Source of the DNA: Chloroflexota bacterium
GTDB lineage: Bacteria > Chloroflexota > Anaerolineae > SpSt-313
Direction: 5' to 3'
NCBI GenBank assembly: GCA_029553955.1
Contig: JAKPJZ010000221.1
Location: 1-59,387, forward strand
DNA: 59,387 nt
The position numbers were made by a program, and so were the translations under genes. Positions 23,734 through 32,366 of the stretch are shown piece by piece. Position 1 is the stretch's first letter. Every line of letters begins with the position of its first letter. The notes below the pieces were generated by a model. That model was not told the DNA's origin. It did no database searches and worked only from the letters and a program-made list of their open reading frames with translations.

Positions 23734-26333
23734 TTGGCGACATTGGCTGGAACTCGCTCGCCAATGCCGGCCCGCTGGCCGCAGCGTTGGCCTGGTGGCT
23801 GGCCCTCGCGGCCATGGGCTGGGCTGCCTGGCCGCTGTGCCTGCGCGCCTGCCGCGGCCTGCCCGACCGCGGCTACCTGGTGGCCAAGGCGGTGGGCTGG
23901 CTGCTGGTGGGCTACATCGTCTGGCTCGGCGCTTCCACACGCGTGCTGGAGAACCGCCCCGCCACCGCCCACGGCGCGTTGGCGCTCGTCGCCGCCGTGG
24001 GCGCGTGGGCGGCCTACCGCCGGAGGGGCGAGCTGGCCGCGCTGTGGTATGCGCGGCGCGGGCTGCTCGTGGGCGAAGAGCTGCTCTTCGGCGGCGCCTT
24101 TGCCGCGCTGGTGCTGGTGCGCCTGCTGAACCCTGACCTGTGGCAGCCCTGGTTCGGCGGCGAGAAGATGATGGAGATCGCCTATCTCAACGCCATCGTC
24201 AGGAGCGCCCACTTTCCGCCCTACAACCCCTACTTTGCCGGCAGCGCCATCAACTATTACTACTATGGCCTGCACCTGGTCAACGTGCTCATCAAGCTGA
24301 CCGGCGTGCTGCCGCAGGTGGCCTTCAACCTGGCCGTGCCCACCTTCTTTGCGCTGACGGTGGCGGGGGCCTTTTCCTTCGGCCATGCGCTCACTAGCCG
24401 GCTGCAGGGGCGGCGCCGGCTGTGGGGCGGCGTGGCGGCCGCGCTGGGCGTGGCTGTGCTCGGCAACCTGACGGTGCTCGTGCAGTGGCTGGCCAGCATG
24501 GTGAGCGCCGGCGGCGCCGTGCCGACGCCGACCATGGGCCTGGAGGCCTTGGGGCCGCTGGCCACCGGCGTGGGCCGCTGGCTGAGCGGCCAGGCGTCGC
24601 TCGCGTCCTTTGACTATTGGTACGCGGCCACGCGCATCATTCCCTACACCATCAACGAGTTCCCGTTCTTCAGCTACCTCTTTGCCGACCTGCACCCGCA
24701 CATGATGGCCCTGCCCTTCACCATCGCGGCGCTGGTCCTCGTGGCGGGGCGCTTCTTTGCGTCTCGTGGGGGCGTCCGGGCGCTACGCTCCGCAAGTGAC
24801 CGGAACGGAACCCTTAAGGGGGGGCTGGTCGGGTTGGCTGGCGACGCCGCCCGCCCGCGAGCGGGCGGCGTCGCCAGCCAACCCGACCAGCCCCCAACCC
24901 GGGTTAGGGCCGGGTGGGCGCGCAGCAAGTTGGCCGGCTGGTTCCCGGGCCTCTGGCCTCTGGCGTTGCTGGCGCTGGTGCTGGGCGCGCTGGGGCCGAT
25001 GAACACCTGGGATGTGCCCACCTACCTCGGCCTGGTGATGGTCGTGCTCGTGTGGCTGGGGCTCGAGCGGGGGCGGCTATGGCAGGGTGTGGCCGAGGCG
25101 CTGGGCGTGGCGGCGCTGGCGCTGGCCCTCTACCTGCCCTTCTACAGGCACTATGCGCCGCAAAAGGCTGCGCCGCAGCTCCTGCTCGCCCACACCGGGC
25201 TGCGCTACTTTCTCGCCATCTGGGGGCTGTGGCTGGTGGCGCTCTATGGCTGGCTGGGGGCGCGTTGGTGGCAGGGCCGGCAGGGGGCAGACAGGGCGAC
25301 AACTCCCCCCTCTCCCTCGCCGGGAGAGGGCGGGGGTGAGGGTGAAACGCGGCGCCGCTGGCTCGCGGTGGGGGCGGCGGCGCTGGCACTCGCCGCGCTC
25401 CTCGCCGGCGAAGCGGTCGTCGCGCTGCTCCTGCCCGTCGTGGCGCTGGCCGTGGACCTTTGGCTGCGCCGCGACGTGCCCCGCGCCGAGCGCCTCGCCG
25501 CGCTGGTCGCCGCCTGGGGCGGCCTCATCCTCTGCGGCATCGAGTTCGTCTACCTGGCCGATTTCCTGCAGGGCACCGAGTGGCAGCGCATGAACACCGT
25601 CTTCAAGTTCGGCGTGCAGGCCTGGGTGCTGCTGGCGCTGGCTGGGGCAGTGGGGTTGGCGGCCATGTGGGGCAGGATGGGAGGCGTGCTCCACCCGGCG
25701 CGGAGGGACAGGCTGGAAAGCCTGTCCCACAGGCCCGGCGGCCTGCGGCTCGTGTGGACGGCGGCTCTCGTGGGCCTGGCCGCGGTCAGCCTGGCCTACG
25801 TGCCGCTCGGCGTCGTCGCCCGCGTGGCCGAGCGCACCCCCGGCGGCCCGCCGCCCAGCGGCACCCTCGACGGCCTGGCCTACATGCGTAGCGGCGTCTA
25901 CCACTGGCCCGACGACCTGCACACCATCGAGCTGCGCTATGACGATGAGGCCATCCAGTGGCTGCTGGCCAACGTGCAGGGCACGCCGGTCATCGCCGAA
26001 GCGCCGCTGGGCTACTACCGCGAAGGCGGCATGCGCGTCTCGTCGTACACCGGCCTGCCCACCCTCGCCGGCATGCATCAGAACGAGCAACTGCCGCCCG
26101 ACCAGGTCGCCGAACGCCAGGCCCAGGCCGAGCGGCTCTACCGCGCCGGCAGCCCGCAAGAGACGCACGCGCTGCTGCAAGAGCTGCACGTGCAGTACGT
26201 CTACTTTGGGCAGCTCGAAGCGATCGAGTACGGCCAGGCGAGCGCGGCCAAATTCGCCGCCATGGCCCAACGGGGTGAGCTGGAGGTCGTCTACAGCAAC
26301 CCCAGGGTAGTCATCTATCGCGCCGACCTGTAG
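23730..26333 (+). CDS. Chlor_Arch_YYY (DUF2298) membrane protein, second copy
   Basis: 867 residues, strongly hydrophobic, paralogous to the C-terminal half of the preceding fusion: LLNPDLWQPWFGGEKMMEIAYLNAIVRSAHFPPYNPYFAGSAINYYYYG, with tyrosines at 176-179, then GNLTVLVQWLASM and NEFPFFSYLFADLHPHMMALPF. The C-terminal soluble part ends with LLQELHVQYVYFGQLEAIEYG as in the paralogue. GTG 23730 overlaps the upstream stop, so translation is coupled. In-frame repeats sit at residues about 344-396 (palindrome B5 and flank), 523-541 (family F) and 657-669 (family D). Function unknown beyond association with GT-C proteins; located in the inner membrane. Confidence 0.85.
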   Translation: MIGDIGWNSLANAGPLAAALAWWLALAAMGWAAWPLCLRACRGLPDRGYLVAKAVGWLLVGYIVWLGASTRVLENRPATAHGALALVAAVGAWAAYRRRGELAALWYARRGLLVGEELLFGGAFAALVLVRLLNPDLWQPWFGGEKMMEIAYLNAIVRSAHFPPYNPYFAGSAINYYYYGLHLVNVLIKLTGVLPQVAFNLAVPTFFALTVAGAFSFGHALTSRLQGRRRLWGGVAAALGVAVLGNLTVLVQWLASMVSAGGAVPTPTMGLEALGPLATGVGRWLSGQASLASFDYWYAATRIIPYTINEFPFFSYLFADLHPHMMALPFTIAALVLVAGRFFASRGGVRALRSASDRNGTLKGGLVGLAGDAARPRAGGVASQPDQPPTRVRAGWARSKLAGWFPGLWPLALLALVLGALGPMNTWDVPTYLGLVMVVLVWLGLERGRLWQGVAEALGVAALALALYLPFYRHYAPQKAAPQLLLAHTGLRYFLAIWGLWLVALYGWLGARWWQGRQGADRATTPPSPSPGEGGGEGETRRRWLAVGAAALALAALLAGEAVVALLLPVVALAVDLWLRRDVPRAERLAALVAAWGGLILCGIEFVYLADFLQGTEWQRMNTVFKFGVQAWVLLALAGAVGLAAMWGRMGGVLHPARRDRLESLSHRPGGLRLVWTAALVGLAAVSLAYVPLGVVARVAERTPGGPPPSGTLDGLAYMRSGVYHWPDDLHTIELRYDDEAIQWLLANVQGTPVIAEAPLGYYREGGMRVSSYTGLPTLAGMHQNEQLPPDQVAERQAQAERLYRAGSPQETHALLQELHVQYVYFGQLEAIEYGQASAAKFAAMAQRGELEVVYSNPRVVIYRADL
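24773..24895. repeat. Family B palindrome B5 with conserved left flank, inside a gene
   Basis: Perfect arms 24820-24854 and 24861-24895 (35 bp), loop CCGCGA. The flank CGCTACGCTCCGCAAGTGAC and CGGAACGGAACCCTT before it matches the flanks of B3 and B11. The whole element is translated in frame (VGLAGDAARPRAGGVASQP). Confidence 0.93.
25303..25349. repeat. Family F repeat copy
   Basis: CCCCCCTCTCCCTCGCCGGG then AGAGGGCGGGGGTGAGGGTG, nearly the same unit as at 20059 in the neighbouring gene, translated as PSPSPGEGGGEGETR. Confidence 0.85.
25703..25735. repeat. Family D repeat copy inside a gene
   Basis: GGACAGGCTGGAAAGCCTGTCCCAC, identical in its core to the copy at 5037 in the trpS leader; translated as RDRLESLSHR. 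Confidence 0.85.
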
Positions 26334-26379
26334 GGCCGTACACCTGACGGGTCTTCGGAGACCTGTCAGGTGTACGGCC
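26334..26379. repeat. Family A hairpin A3, upstream of the RAYT gene
   Basis: 21-bp arms with one mismatch, loop TCGG. GTAG (26330-26333, including the TAG stop of the preceding gene) abuts the stem. It lies 24 bases before the transposase start. Confidence 0.93.
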
Positions 26380-26403
26380 GGCCCGCCACGTTGGAGGCTC
26401 GCT

Positions 26404-27003
26404 ATGACTGCACAGACCCCTCTCGAGCCCGGCCAGTACTACCACGTGTTCAACCGCGGCAATAACCGCGAAGATATCTTTGCCGAGACGCGCAACTATG
26501 GCTTCTTCCTCAGGCTCTATGCCCACCATGTCGACGCTATTGCCGATACCTTCGCCTACTGCCTGCTACGGAATCACTTCCATCTGCTGATCCGCATCAA
26601 GAGCGAGCAAGATCTCCTCGACCTGGCGAGCCCGCCAGACCCGCATCATCTCCCGAGCCGGCGCTTCGCCAACCTGTTCAACGCCTATGCCAGGGCCTTC
26701 AACCAGGCATGCGATCGCACCGGCGCCCTGTTTCAGCGTCCCTTCCGCCGCGTCCAGGTCACGTCGGACGCCTACTTCGCCCAACTTGTCGTCTACATCC
26801 ACCGCAATGCGCAGAAGCATGGTTTTGTCCGCGTCTTTCGCGAGTGGCCGCACTCGTCGTACCATACGCTGCTGACGGACCAACCGACGCGCCTCAAACG
26901 CGAGACCGTCCTGGAGTGGTTCGGGGGACCCGCTGCCCTCGCCGCCGCCCATGATGTCGACATCACCGACCCGGAGATCGCCGATCTGGCGCCCGAGGCC
27001 TGA
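26404..27003 (+). CDS. REP-associated tyrosine transposase (RAYT, IS200-like Y1 HUH fold)
   Basis: Single-domain Y1 HUH nuclease expected to nick and join single-stranded DNA at REP hairpins. 199 residues. The N terminus GQYYHVFNRGNNREDIFAE is diagnostic of the RAYT family; the metal-binding HUH motif is in RNHFHLLIRI (His-Phe-His) and the catalytic tyrosine is in VVYIHRNAQKHGF. ATG 26404 follows GGAGG. The gene is enclosed by two family A hairpins, and its own stop codon is the first triplet of the downstream one. Seven further full or partial copies of the hairpin in the window make family A its probable substrate. Unlike IS200/IS605 elements there is no tnpB and the gene is probably not itself mobile. 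Confidence 0.93.
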   Translation: MTAQTPLEPGQYYHVFNRGNNREDIFAETRNYGFFLRLYAHHVDAIADTFAYCLLRNHFHLLIRIKSEQDLLDLASPPDPHHLPSRRFANLFNAYARAFNQACDRTGALFQRPFRRVQVTSDAYFAQLVVYIHRNAQKHGFVRVFREWPHSSYHTLLTDQPTRLKRETVLEWFGGPAALAAAHDVDITDPEIADLAPEA

Positions 27004-27038
27004 GACCTGACAGGTCTACGGAGACCTGTCAGGTCTCA
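27001..27038. repeat. Family A hairpin A4, downstream of the RAYT gene
   Basis: Perfect 17-bp arms (27001-27017 and 27022-27038), loop ACGG. The first three bases are the TGA stop of the transposase. Confidence 0.93.
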
Positions 27039-27086
27039 GGCCGTTGCGTCTCTCCGAAAAACGAACCCATCCGCGGGCTGGGATTG

Positions 27087-27115
27087 TTGACACGGTCCGT
27101 GGCTTCGCCTATAAT
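27087..27115 (+). promoter_or_regulatory. Consensus sigma-70 promoter
   Basis: TTGACA at 27087-27092, 17-base spacer, TATAAT at 27110-27115: both boxes perfect. It drives the two following membrane protein genes. Confidence 0.9.
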
Positions 27116-27189
27116 CCGCCTGTAACGCGACGGGCCGGGGACTCCTCCGGGCCCACAGGCGTCCTGGACCCAAGACACGGCGATCTTAC

Positions 27190-28950
27190 GTGAACGGACG
27201 GATCATGCCCGACAGAGCAGAGACGACGACGCAGGCCGACTGGCCGGGCCTGACGCTGGAAGCGGTGCTGTACGCGGCCCTGGTCTTGGGGGCGGCGCTG
27301 ATCCGCTTCTTCGACCTGGGGCGCTGGCCGTTGCTCACGAGCGAGGCGCAGCAGGCGTTGGCCGCCTGGCGCTTCCTGCAGGGCCAGGGCGTGGGCACGA
27401 ACGTGGCGCCTTTGCCCTTCGATGGCGCCCTGCTGAGCTTTTTCGCCTTTGGCGCCGGCGACGGGGCCGCGCGGTTGCTGCCGGCGCTCCTGGGCACGGC
27501 GCTGGTCCTGGCGCCGCTGCCGTTGCGCCGCCACCTGGGGCGTTGGGGCGCGCTGGCGGCCGCCTTCATGCTCGCCTTTTCGCCCACCCTGGTCTACTAT
27601 TCGCGCACCCTGGCCGGGCCGGTGCCGGCGCTGGCTGGGCTCGGCGCGGTGCTGTGGGGGCTCGAGCTGGCGGGCCGGCGGCAGATCGCGACGGCCAAGC
27701 TGGTGGGCGGCGCGGGCCTGGTGGTGGCGCTCACCTCGAGCCCTTGGGCCTACACCTTCCTCCTGGTCGCCGCCGGTTACTTTGGCCTGGGGTATCTGGC
27801 CAGCCGCCGTGGTCGGCCGTGGCCGGGCTGGGCTGCCAGCGGCGACGTGCTGCGCCCGGTGCTGCGCGACGGCCAGGCCTGGGCAGTGCTGGGCCTGCTG
27901 GCTGTGCCGCTCTCCACGGCGCTGCTGACGAACATCGGCGGCGTGCAGGCCACGCTTGACCTCTTTGGCGCCTGGCTGGCCCGGCTCGTGCCGGGCGGGG
28001 CGGGGCGCGATTGGCTCTACCCCGTGACCACCCTGGCCTACTATGAGCTGGGTGTGCTGCTCCTGGGCCTGGCGGGCATCGTCATCGCCCTGCGGCGCGG
28101 CGACCCCTGGACCCGCTTCCTCGGCGCCTGGGCGCTCGTGGCGCTCGTGCTCGCAACCCTATCGGGCGCACGCGACGGTGGCCCCCTGGCCCTGATCATC
28201 CTGCCGCTGGCCCTGTTGGGCGGCCTCAGCGTGAATGCGCTCGTGGAGCGGCTCGAGAGGCCGCAGTGGGCCTGGGTCGGTATCGGCCTGGTGGTGTTCG
28301 GCGCGCTCGTGGGCTTTTGGTGGCTGAACCTCACGACCTACAGCACCCCCTACGCCGACATGCTGCAGCGCGACCGGCAGCTCCTGGGCCTGCTGGCTGC
28401 GGTGACGCCGCTCATCCTGGCCGGCGCCATCGCCGCCTTCCGCTCGTGGGTCGGCCGCGCTGAGACGGCCTGGGCCACGGGCATACTGGGCCTGGCGCTC
28501 CTGGCCAGCCTGCTCCTGCGTTCGAGCGTCACGCTCAACCTGGCGCATGCGCGCGACGCGCGCGAGCGGCTGGTCGTCGCTCCGACTTCGCTGGGCCTGA
28601 AGGATATGGTGCGCTTTCTCGAAGACTGGTCGGTGCGCACGACGCTCGACCAGCACACCCTGACCATCGCCGTGCAGGACGACCTGGGCCCCGAGGTCTT
28701 TTGGTATCTGCGCGAGTTCCCCGTGCGGGCCATCCGGCCGGGCGCTGCGCCCACTACCGACGGCGCCCTGCTGCTGAGCGCCGGGCAGGACACGCCGGCC
28801 CTCAGCGGCTATGTGCGCCAGCGCTACCGTCTGGGCACCAGCAGCGCTGCGCCCCTGGGCTCGGGCCGCGCGGCCCTCTCGATGTGGCTGATTGGCGAAG
28901 GGGGCGGCCCGGTGCAGCCGGAAGCGATCGAGCTATGGGTAAAGCCCTGA
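27190..28950 (+). CDS. GT-C-like membrane protein (GT39-related)
   Basis: 586 residues, about twelve helices. The first helix and loop read LVLGAALIRFFDLGRWPLLTSEAQQALAAWRFLQG, the GT39-type arrangement, but the usual acidic Asp-Glu of the first external loop is replaced by Ser-Glu (TSEAQQAL), so catalytic activity is uncertain. LRRHLGRWGALAAAFMLAFSPTLVYYSRTLAG corresponds to the standard RxLxGR...ALSP motif. The C-terminal 140 residues are soluble and would lie outside. GTG 27190 or ATG 27205 can be the start; both lack a strong ribosome site. It has its own consensus promoter and is followed after 16 bases by the TIGR03663 gene. Confidence 0.78.
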   Translation: MNGRIMPDRAETTTQADWPGLTLEAVLYAALVLGAALIRFFDLGRWPLLTSEAQQALAAWRFLQGQGVGTNVAPLPFDGALLSFFAFGAGDGAARLLPALLGTALVLAPLPLRRHLGRWGALAAAFMLAFSPTLVYYSRTLAGPVPALAGLGAVLWGLELAGRRQIATAKLVGGAGLVVALTSSPWAYTFLLVAAGYFGLGYLASRRGRPWPGWAASGDVLRPVLRDGQAWAVLGLLAVPLSTALLTNIGGVQATLDLFGAWLARLVPGGAGRDWLYPVTTLAYYELGVLLLGLAGIVIALRRGDPWTRFLGAWALVALVLATLSGARDGGPLALIILPLALLGGLSVNALVERLERPQWAWVGIGLVVFGALVGFWWLNLTTYSTPYADMLQRDRQLLGLLAAVTPLILAGAIAAFRSWVGRAETAWATGILGLALLASLLLRSSVTLNLAHARDARERLVVAPTSLGLKDMVRFLEDWSVRTTLDQHTLTIAVQDDLGPEVFWYLREFPVRAIRPGAAPTTDGALLLSAGQDTPALSGYVRQRYRLGTSSAAPLGSGRAALSMWLIGEGGGPVQPEAIELWVKP

Positions 28951-28966
28951 AGGAGAATGCGACGGC

Positions 28967-31900
28967 ATGACAGAGTTGGCTCCCGAGTCCGAAAAGGACT
29001 CGTTCTTGCGGCGACCGATCTCGTCGTGGCTGCGCCTCGATGGGTGGCTGCTGCTCGCGATAGCGATCATGGTGCTCGCCGCCGTCACGCGGCTATGGGA
29101 CCTGGCGTCACGTTCCTACAACCACGACGAGGCCATCCACGCCTGGGAGTCGTGGCAGTTGTTCACCGGGCAGGGCTACATCCACAACCCCGTGTACCAC
29201 GGGCCGTTCCTCTACCATATCACGGCCTTCATCTACTTTCTGTTTGGCCACAGCGACTACACGGGGCGCCTCTCGGCGGCGATCTTTGGCATCCTCTCGA
29301 TCGGCGCCATCTTTTGGCTGCGGCCCTGGCTCAAGGCCCGCGGCACGCTGGTGGCGGCGGCGCTGGCGGTGATCTCGCCGGCGCTGCTGTACTATGGCCG
29401 CTTCATCCGCCACGACGCCTACTCGGTGTTCTTCACCCTGCTCATGCTTATCGGCATCCTGAACTATCTCGAGAAGCGCGAGAACAAGTATCTCTACCTC
29501 GTCGTGCTGGGGCAGGCGCTGTATTTCTCAAACATGGAGACGGCGTTCATCCAGACCTTCACCTTCTGGACCTTCCTGGCCGGCCTCCTGCTGCTCCAAT
29601 GGCGGCGCGAGCCGGGCCGGTCGTGGCGCGAGTTCCCGGCCTTTGACCTGCTCATGGTCATGGGCACGCTGCTCTTGCCGCTGGCCTCGCCGCTGGCCAT
29701 CAAGGCCGCGGGCGTGCTGCTCAAGGATGCTGCCTTTGACCCGGCGGCCTACGCGCCCGAGAACCTCATCCGCTCGGGGATCACCTGGGCCGTCTTCTTT
29801 GTGGCTTCGGTGGCGGTGGGCCTGTGGTGGGACCGCAAGCGCTGGTTCGTGTCGGCCGGCATCTTTTACACCATCTACATCCTGCTCTTCACCGCCTTTT
29901 TCACCAACGGCCAGGGGTTCGCCACCGGCCAGGTGGGCTCGCTGGGCTACTGGCTCTCGCAGCAGGGCGTGCGCCGCGGCACGCAGCCCTGGTTCTACTA
30001 TGTGATCCTGATGCCGCTCTACGAGTACCTGCCACTGCTGTTCGGGCTCATCGGCGCCGGCTACTATCTGCTGCGGCGCCTGCGCCTGCCGCGGACGGCG
30101 GCCGGTGGCGCCGCCGTGGCTGCCGACGCGCCCGGGCTGGCCGTAGAGACGAGGGCGTACACCGTCTCTGAGGCCGTGCAGGGGCAGGCCGTGGCGGCGC
30201 CAGAGGAGGGCGGCGCGGCGACGCGCGAGCAGGCGGCACCGGCTGCCGGGGCCTGGCGCGCGCCTTTTGTGCCCCTGGTGTTCTACTGGGCCGTGGTCAA
30301 TTTCGTCGTCTTTAGCTGGGGCGGCGAAAAGATGCCCTGGCTGCTGGTGCACCTGACCCTGCCCTGGATCATCCTCACCGGCTGGTTCGCCGAGCAGTTC
30401 CTCGCCGCCGATTGGCGCGTGCTCTACCGGCGCGGCGCCGCCTGGGTGGGCCTGCTGCTGCCGTTGACCGCGGTGGCCGGGGTGGGGGCGCTCTCGTCGC
30501 AGCCGTTCACCGGCACGTCGACCGCCAGCCTGAATGCGACCATGACCTGGCTAGCGGCGTTCGCCATGCTCCTCATCGTGGGGCTGCCGCTGCTGCACTT
30601 TGCCGCCGAGCTGGGCTGGCGCGAGAGCGGCCGCGTGGCGCTGGTGGTGCTCTTCCTCGGGCTGGGCGCCTTTACCGTGCACAACTCGTGGCTGGCCGTG
30701 TTCAAGAACGGCGACGTGGCCACCGAGACCCTGATCTACGCCCAGGGCTCGCCCGACGATGCCATGATTATGAAAGAGCTCGAGTCCATGTCTCGCCGCC
30801 TCACCGGCGGCGAGAAAGACCTCAAGGTGGCCTACGACGACGAGTCGAGCTGGCCGTTTGTGTGGTACTTGCGCGACTGGCCCAATGCCCAGTACTACGG
30901 CAAGTCGCCCAGCGGCCCGATGGACGCGGCTGTGGTGCTCGTCGGCGTGGAGAACGAGGCCGCGGTCAAGCCGTTCCTCGGCAACAAGTACTACCGCCGC
31001 CAGTATCGCCTGATCTGGTGGCCGATGGAGGACTACAAGTCGCTCACGCCGGCCAAGATCTGGCAGAACCTGACCAACCCGGCGACGCGGCAGAGCCTGT
31101 GGAACATTATCATGTACCGCAAGTACGACACGCCGCTGTCGAACTGGCCCCTGGTGCACAACATCGCCATGTACGTACGCAAGGACATCGCGCAGCAGGT
31201 CTGGGACTATGGCCCCGAGACGGCCGGCCCTGGCAATCCGCTGGCCGAGGACCCGTATACAACCAAGTATCGCACGCTCTCGGCGACGCGCAGCCTGGGC
31301 GAGGCGGCGCAGTTCAGCGAGCCCAAGGGCGTGGCGGTTGACGGCGCGGGCCGCCTGTACGTGGCCGACAGCCGCAACAGCCGCATCGCCGTGATCGACC
31401 TGGCCAGCAGCGCGCTGGTGGGCTCGTGGGGCGGCCAGGGCAGTGCCCCCGGGCAGTTCCAGGAGCCGTGGGGCGTCGCCGCCGGCCCTGGCAGCGAGGT
31501 CTATGTCGCCGACACCTGGAACCACCGCGTCCAGAAGCTTGACCGCGACGGCAATTCCCTGGCCCAGTGGGGCACCTTTGGCCAGGCGGGTGTGCAGGAT
31601 TCCGGCTTGCTGCTGTACGGGCCGCGCGGCATCGCTGTCGACGGCGACGGCAACGTATGGGTCACCGACACCGGCAACAAGCGCGTCTGCAAGTTCGACC
31701 CCAACGGCCAGCCCCTGGGGCAGTGGGGCGGCTCCGGCGCAGGCCAGGGCCAGTTCCAGGAGCCGGTGGGCATCGCCATCGACGCCAAGGGCCAGGTCTA
31801 TGTGGCCGACACCTGGAACCGGCGCGTGCAGGTGTTTGACAGCCAGTTCGGCTTTGTCCGCGAGTTCCCCGTCGAGGGCTGGGAAGGGCAATCGTTGGCC

Positions 31901-32134
31901 AACAAGCCCTTCCTGGCCGTGGACGCGAGCGGCAACGTCTACGTGACCGACGCCGAGTCGTATCGCACGATCAAGTTTGGCCCCGATGGCCAGGTGCTGG
32001 CGGTGTGGGGCAAGCGCGGTGAGGACTTGAGTTCCTTCAACCTCCCGGCGGGCATCGCCCTCAACGCGCAGGGCGATCTCTTGATCTCGGATTCGGGCAA
32101 CAACCGCATCCTCGAGTTCGCCGCGGTGCGGTAG
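28967..32134 (+). CDS. TIGR03663-type GT-C protein fused to a six-bladed NHL propeller
   Basis: 1055 residues. The membrane part (about 1-590) begins LAAVTRLWDLASRSYNHDEAIHAWESWQLFTGQGYIHNPVYHGPFLYH, the hallmark of TIGR03663 (Agl23-like) with the HDE acidic loop; later VFSWGGEKMPWLLVHLTLPW is a conserved family stretch. An extracytoplasmic domain (590-770) follows, then six NHL-type repeats (FSEPKGVAVDGAGRLYVADS, FQEPWGVAAGPGSEVYVADT and so on), enough for a closed beta-propeller. A Thr/Ala/Glu-rich loop at about 375-425 is not repeat-derived as far as I can see. TIGR03663 proteins usually accompany TIGR03662 (YYY) proteins, as here. The propeller probably binds protein or glycan outside the membrane; that is inference. 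Confidence 0.88.
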   Translation: MTELAPESEKDSFLRRPISSWLRLDGWLLLAIAIMVLAAVTRLWDLASRSYNHDEAIHAWESWQLFTGQGYIHNPVYHGPFLYHITAFIYFLFGHSDYTGRLSAAIFGILSIGAIFWLRPWLKARGTLVAAALAVISPALLYYGRFIRHDAYSVFFTLLMLIGILNYLEKRENKYLYLVVLGQALYFSNMETAFIQTFTFWTFLAGLLLLQWRREPGRSWREFPAFDLLMVMGTLLLPLASPLAIKAAGVLLKDAAFDPAAYAPENLIRSGITWAVFFVASVAVGLWWDRKRWFVSAGIFYTIYILLFTAFFTNGQGFATGQVGSLGYWLSQQGVRRGTQPWFYYVILMPLYEYLPLLFGLIGAGYYLLRRLRLPRTAAGGAAVAADAPGLAVETRAYTVSEAVQGQAVAAPEEGGAATREQAAPAAGAWRAPFVPLVFYWAVVNFVVFSWGGEKMPWLLVHLTLPWIILTGWFAEQFLAADWRVLYRRGAAWVGLLLPLTAVAGVGALSSQPFTGTSTASLNATMTWLAAFAMLLIVGLPLLHFAAELGWRESGRVALVVLFLGLGAFTVHNSWLAVFKNGDVATETLIYAQGSPDDAMIMKELESMSRRLTGGEKDLKVAYDDESSWPFVWYLRDWPNAQYYGKSPSGPMDAAVVLVGVENEAAVKPFLGNKYYRRQYRLIWWPMEDYKSLTPAKIWQNLTNPATRQSLWNIIMYRKYDTPLSNWPLVHNIAMYVRKDIAQQVWDYGPETAGPGNPLAEDPYTTKYRTLSATRSLGEAAQFSEPKGVAVDGAGRLYVADSRNSRIAVIDLASSALVGSWGGQGSAPGQFQEPWGVAAGPGSEVYVADTWNHRVQKLDRDGNSLAQWGTFGQAGVQDSGLLLYGPRGIAVDGDGNVWVTDTGNKRVCKFDPNGQPLGQWGGSGAGQGQFQEPVGIAIDAKGQVYVADTWNRRVQVFDSQFGFVREFPVEGWEGQSLANKPFLAVDASGNVYVTDAESYRTIKFGPDGQVLAVWGKRGEDLSSFNLPAGIALNAQGDLLISDSGNNRILEFAAVR

Positions 32135-32137
32135 GGT

Positions 32138-32246
32138 AGGAGCGCCGGCTGCCAGCCGGCCCGGCTTTGCGGGCGCAGGGGCAACGTGGTTGCTGAGAGC
32201 CCCGGCGGGTGCGCGTCGACGAAAGCCGGCCGACAGCCGGCGCTCC
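32138..32246. repeat. Inverted repeat GGAGCGCCGGCTG...CAGCCGGCGCTCC
   Basis: GGAGCGCCGGCTGCCAGCCG at about 32139 is mirrored by GGCCGACAGCCGGCGCTCC at about 32228, with further GCCGGC elements between. No promoter is clear in the 230 bases before sucC. Confidence 0.8.
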
Positions 32247-32366
32247 AGGCGTGTGGGCGGCGGTTACCGGCGGCCCCTCTGCCGCACTTGGGCGCTGGCT
32301 CAGGGCAGGCCATGGGCGCTGCCGCCGCTGCTTACTAGTAGGTCCTTTCCAGGAAGGGGTTCAGTG

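Noticed and set aside
26404..27003. Complete IS200/IS605 insertion sequence
   Set aside because: No tnpB and no typical left and right ends; the YHVFNRGNN motif identifies a RAYT, which is normally domesticated.
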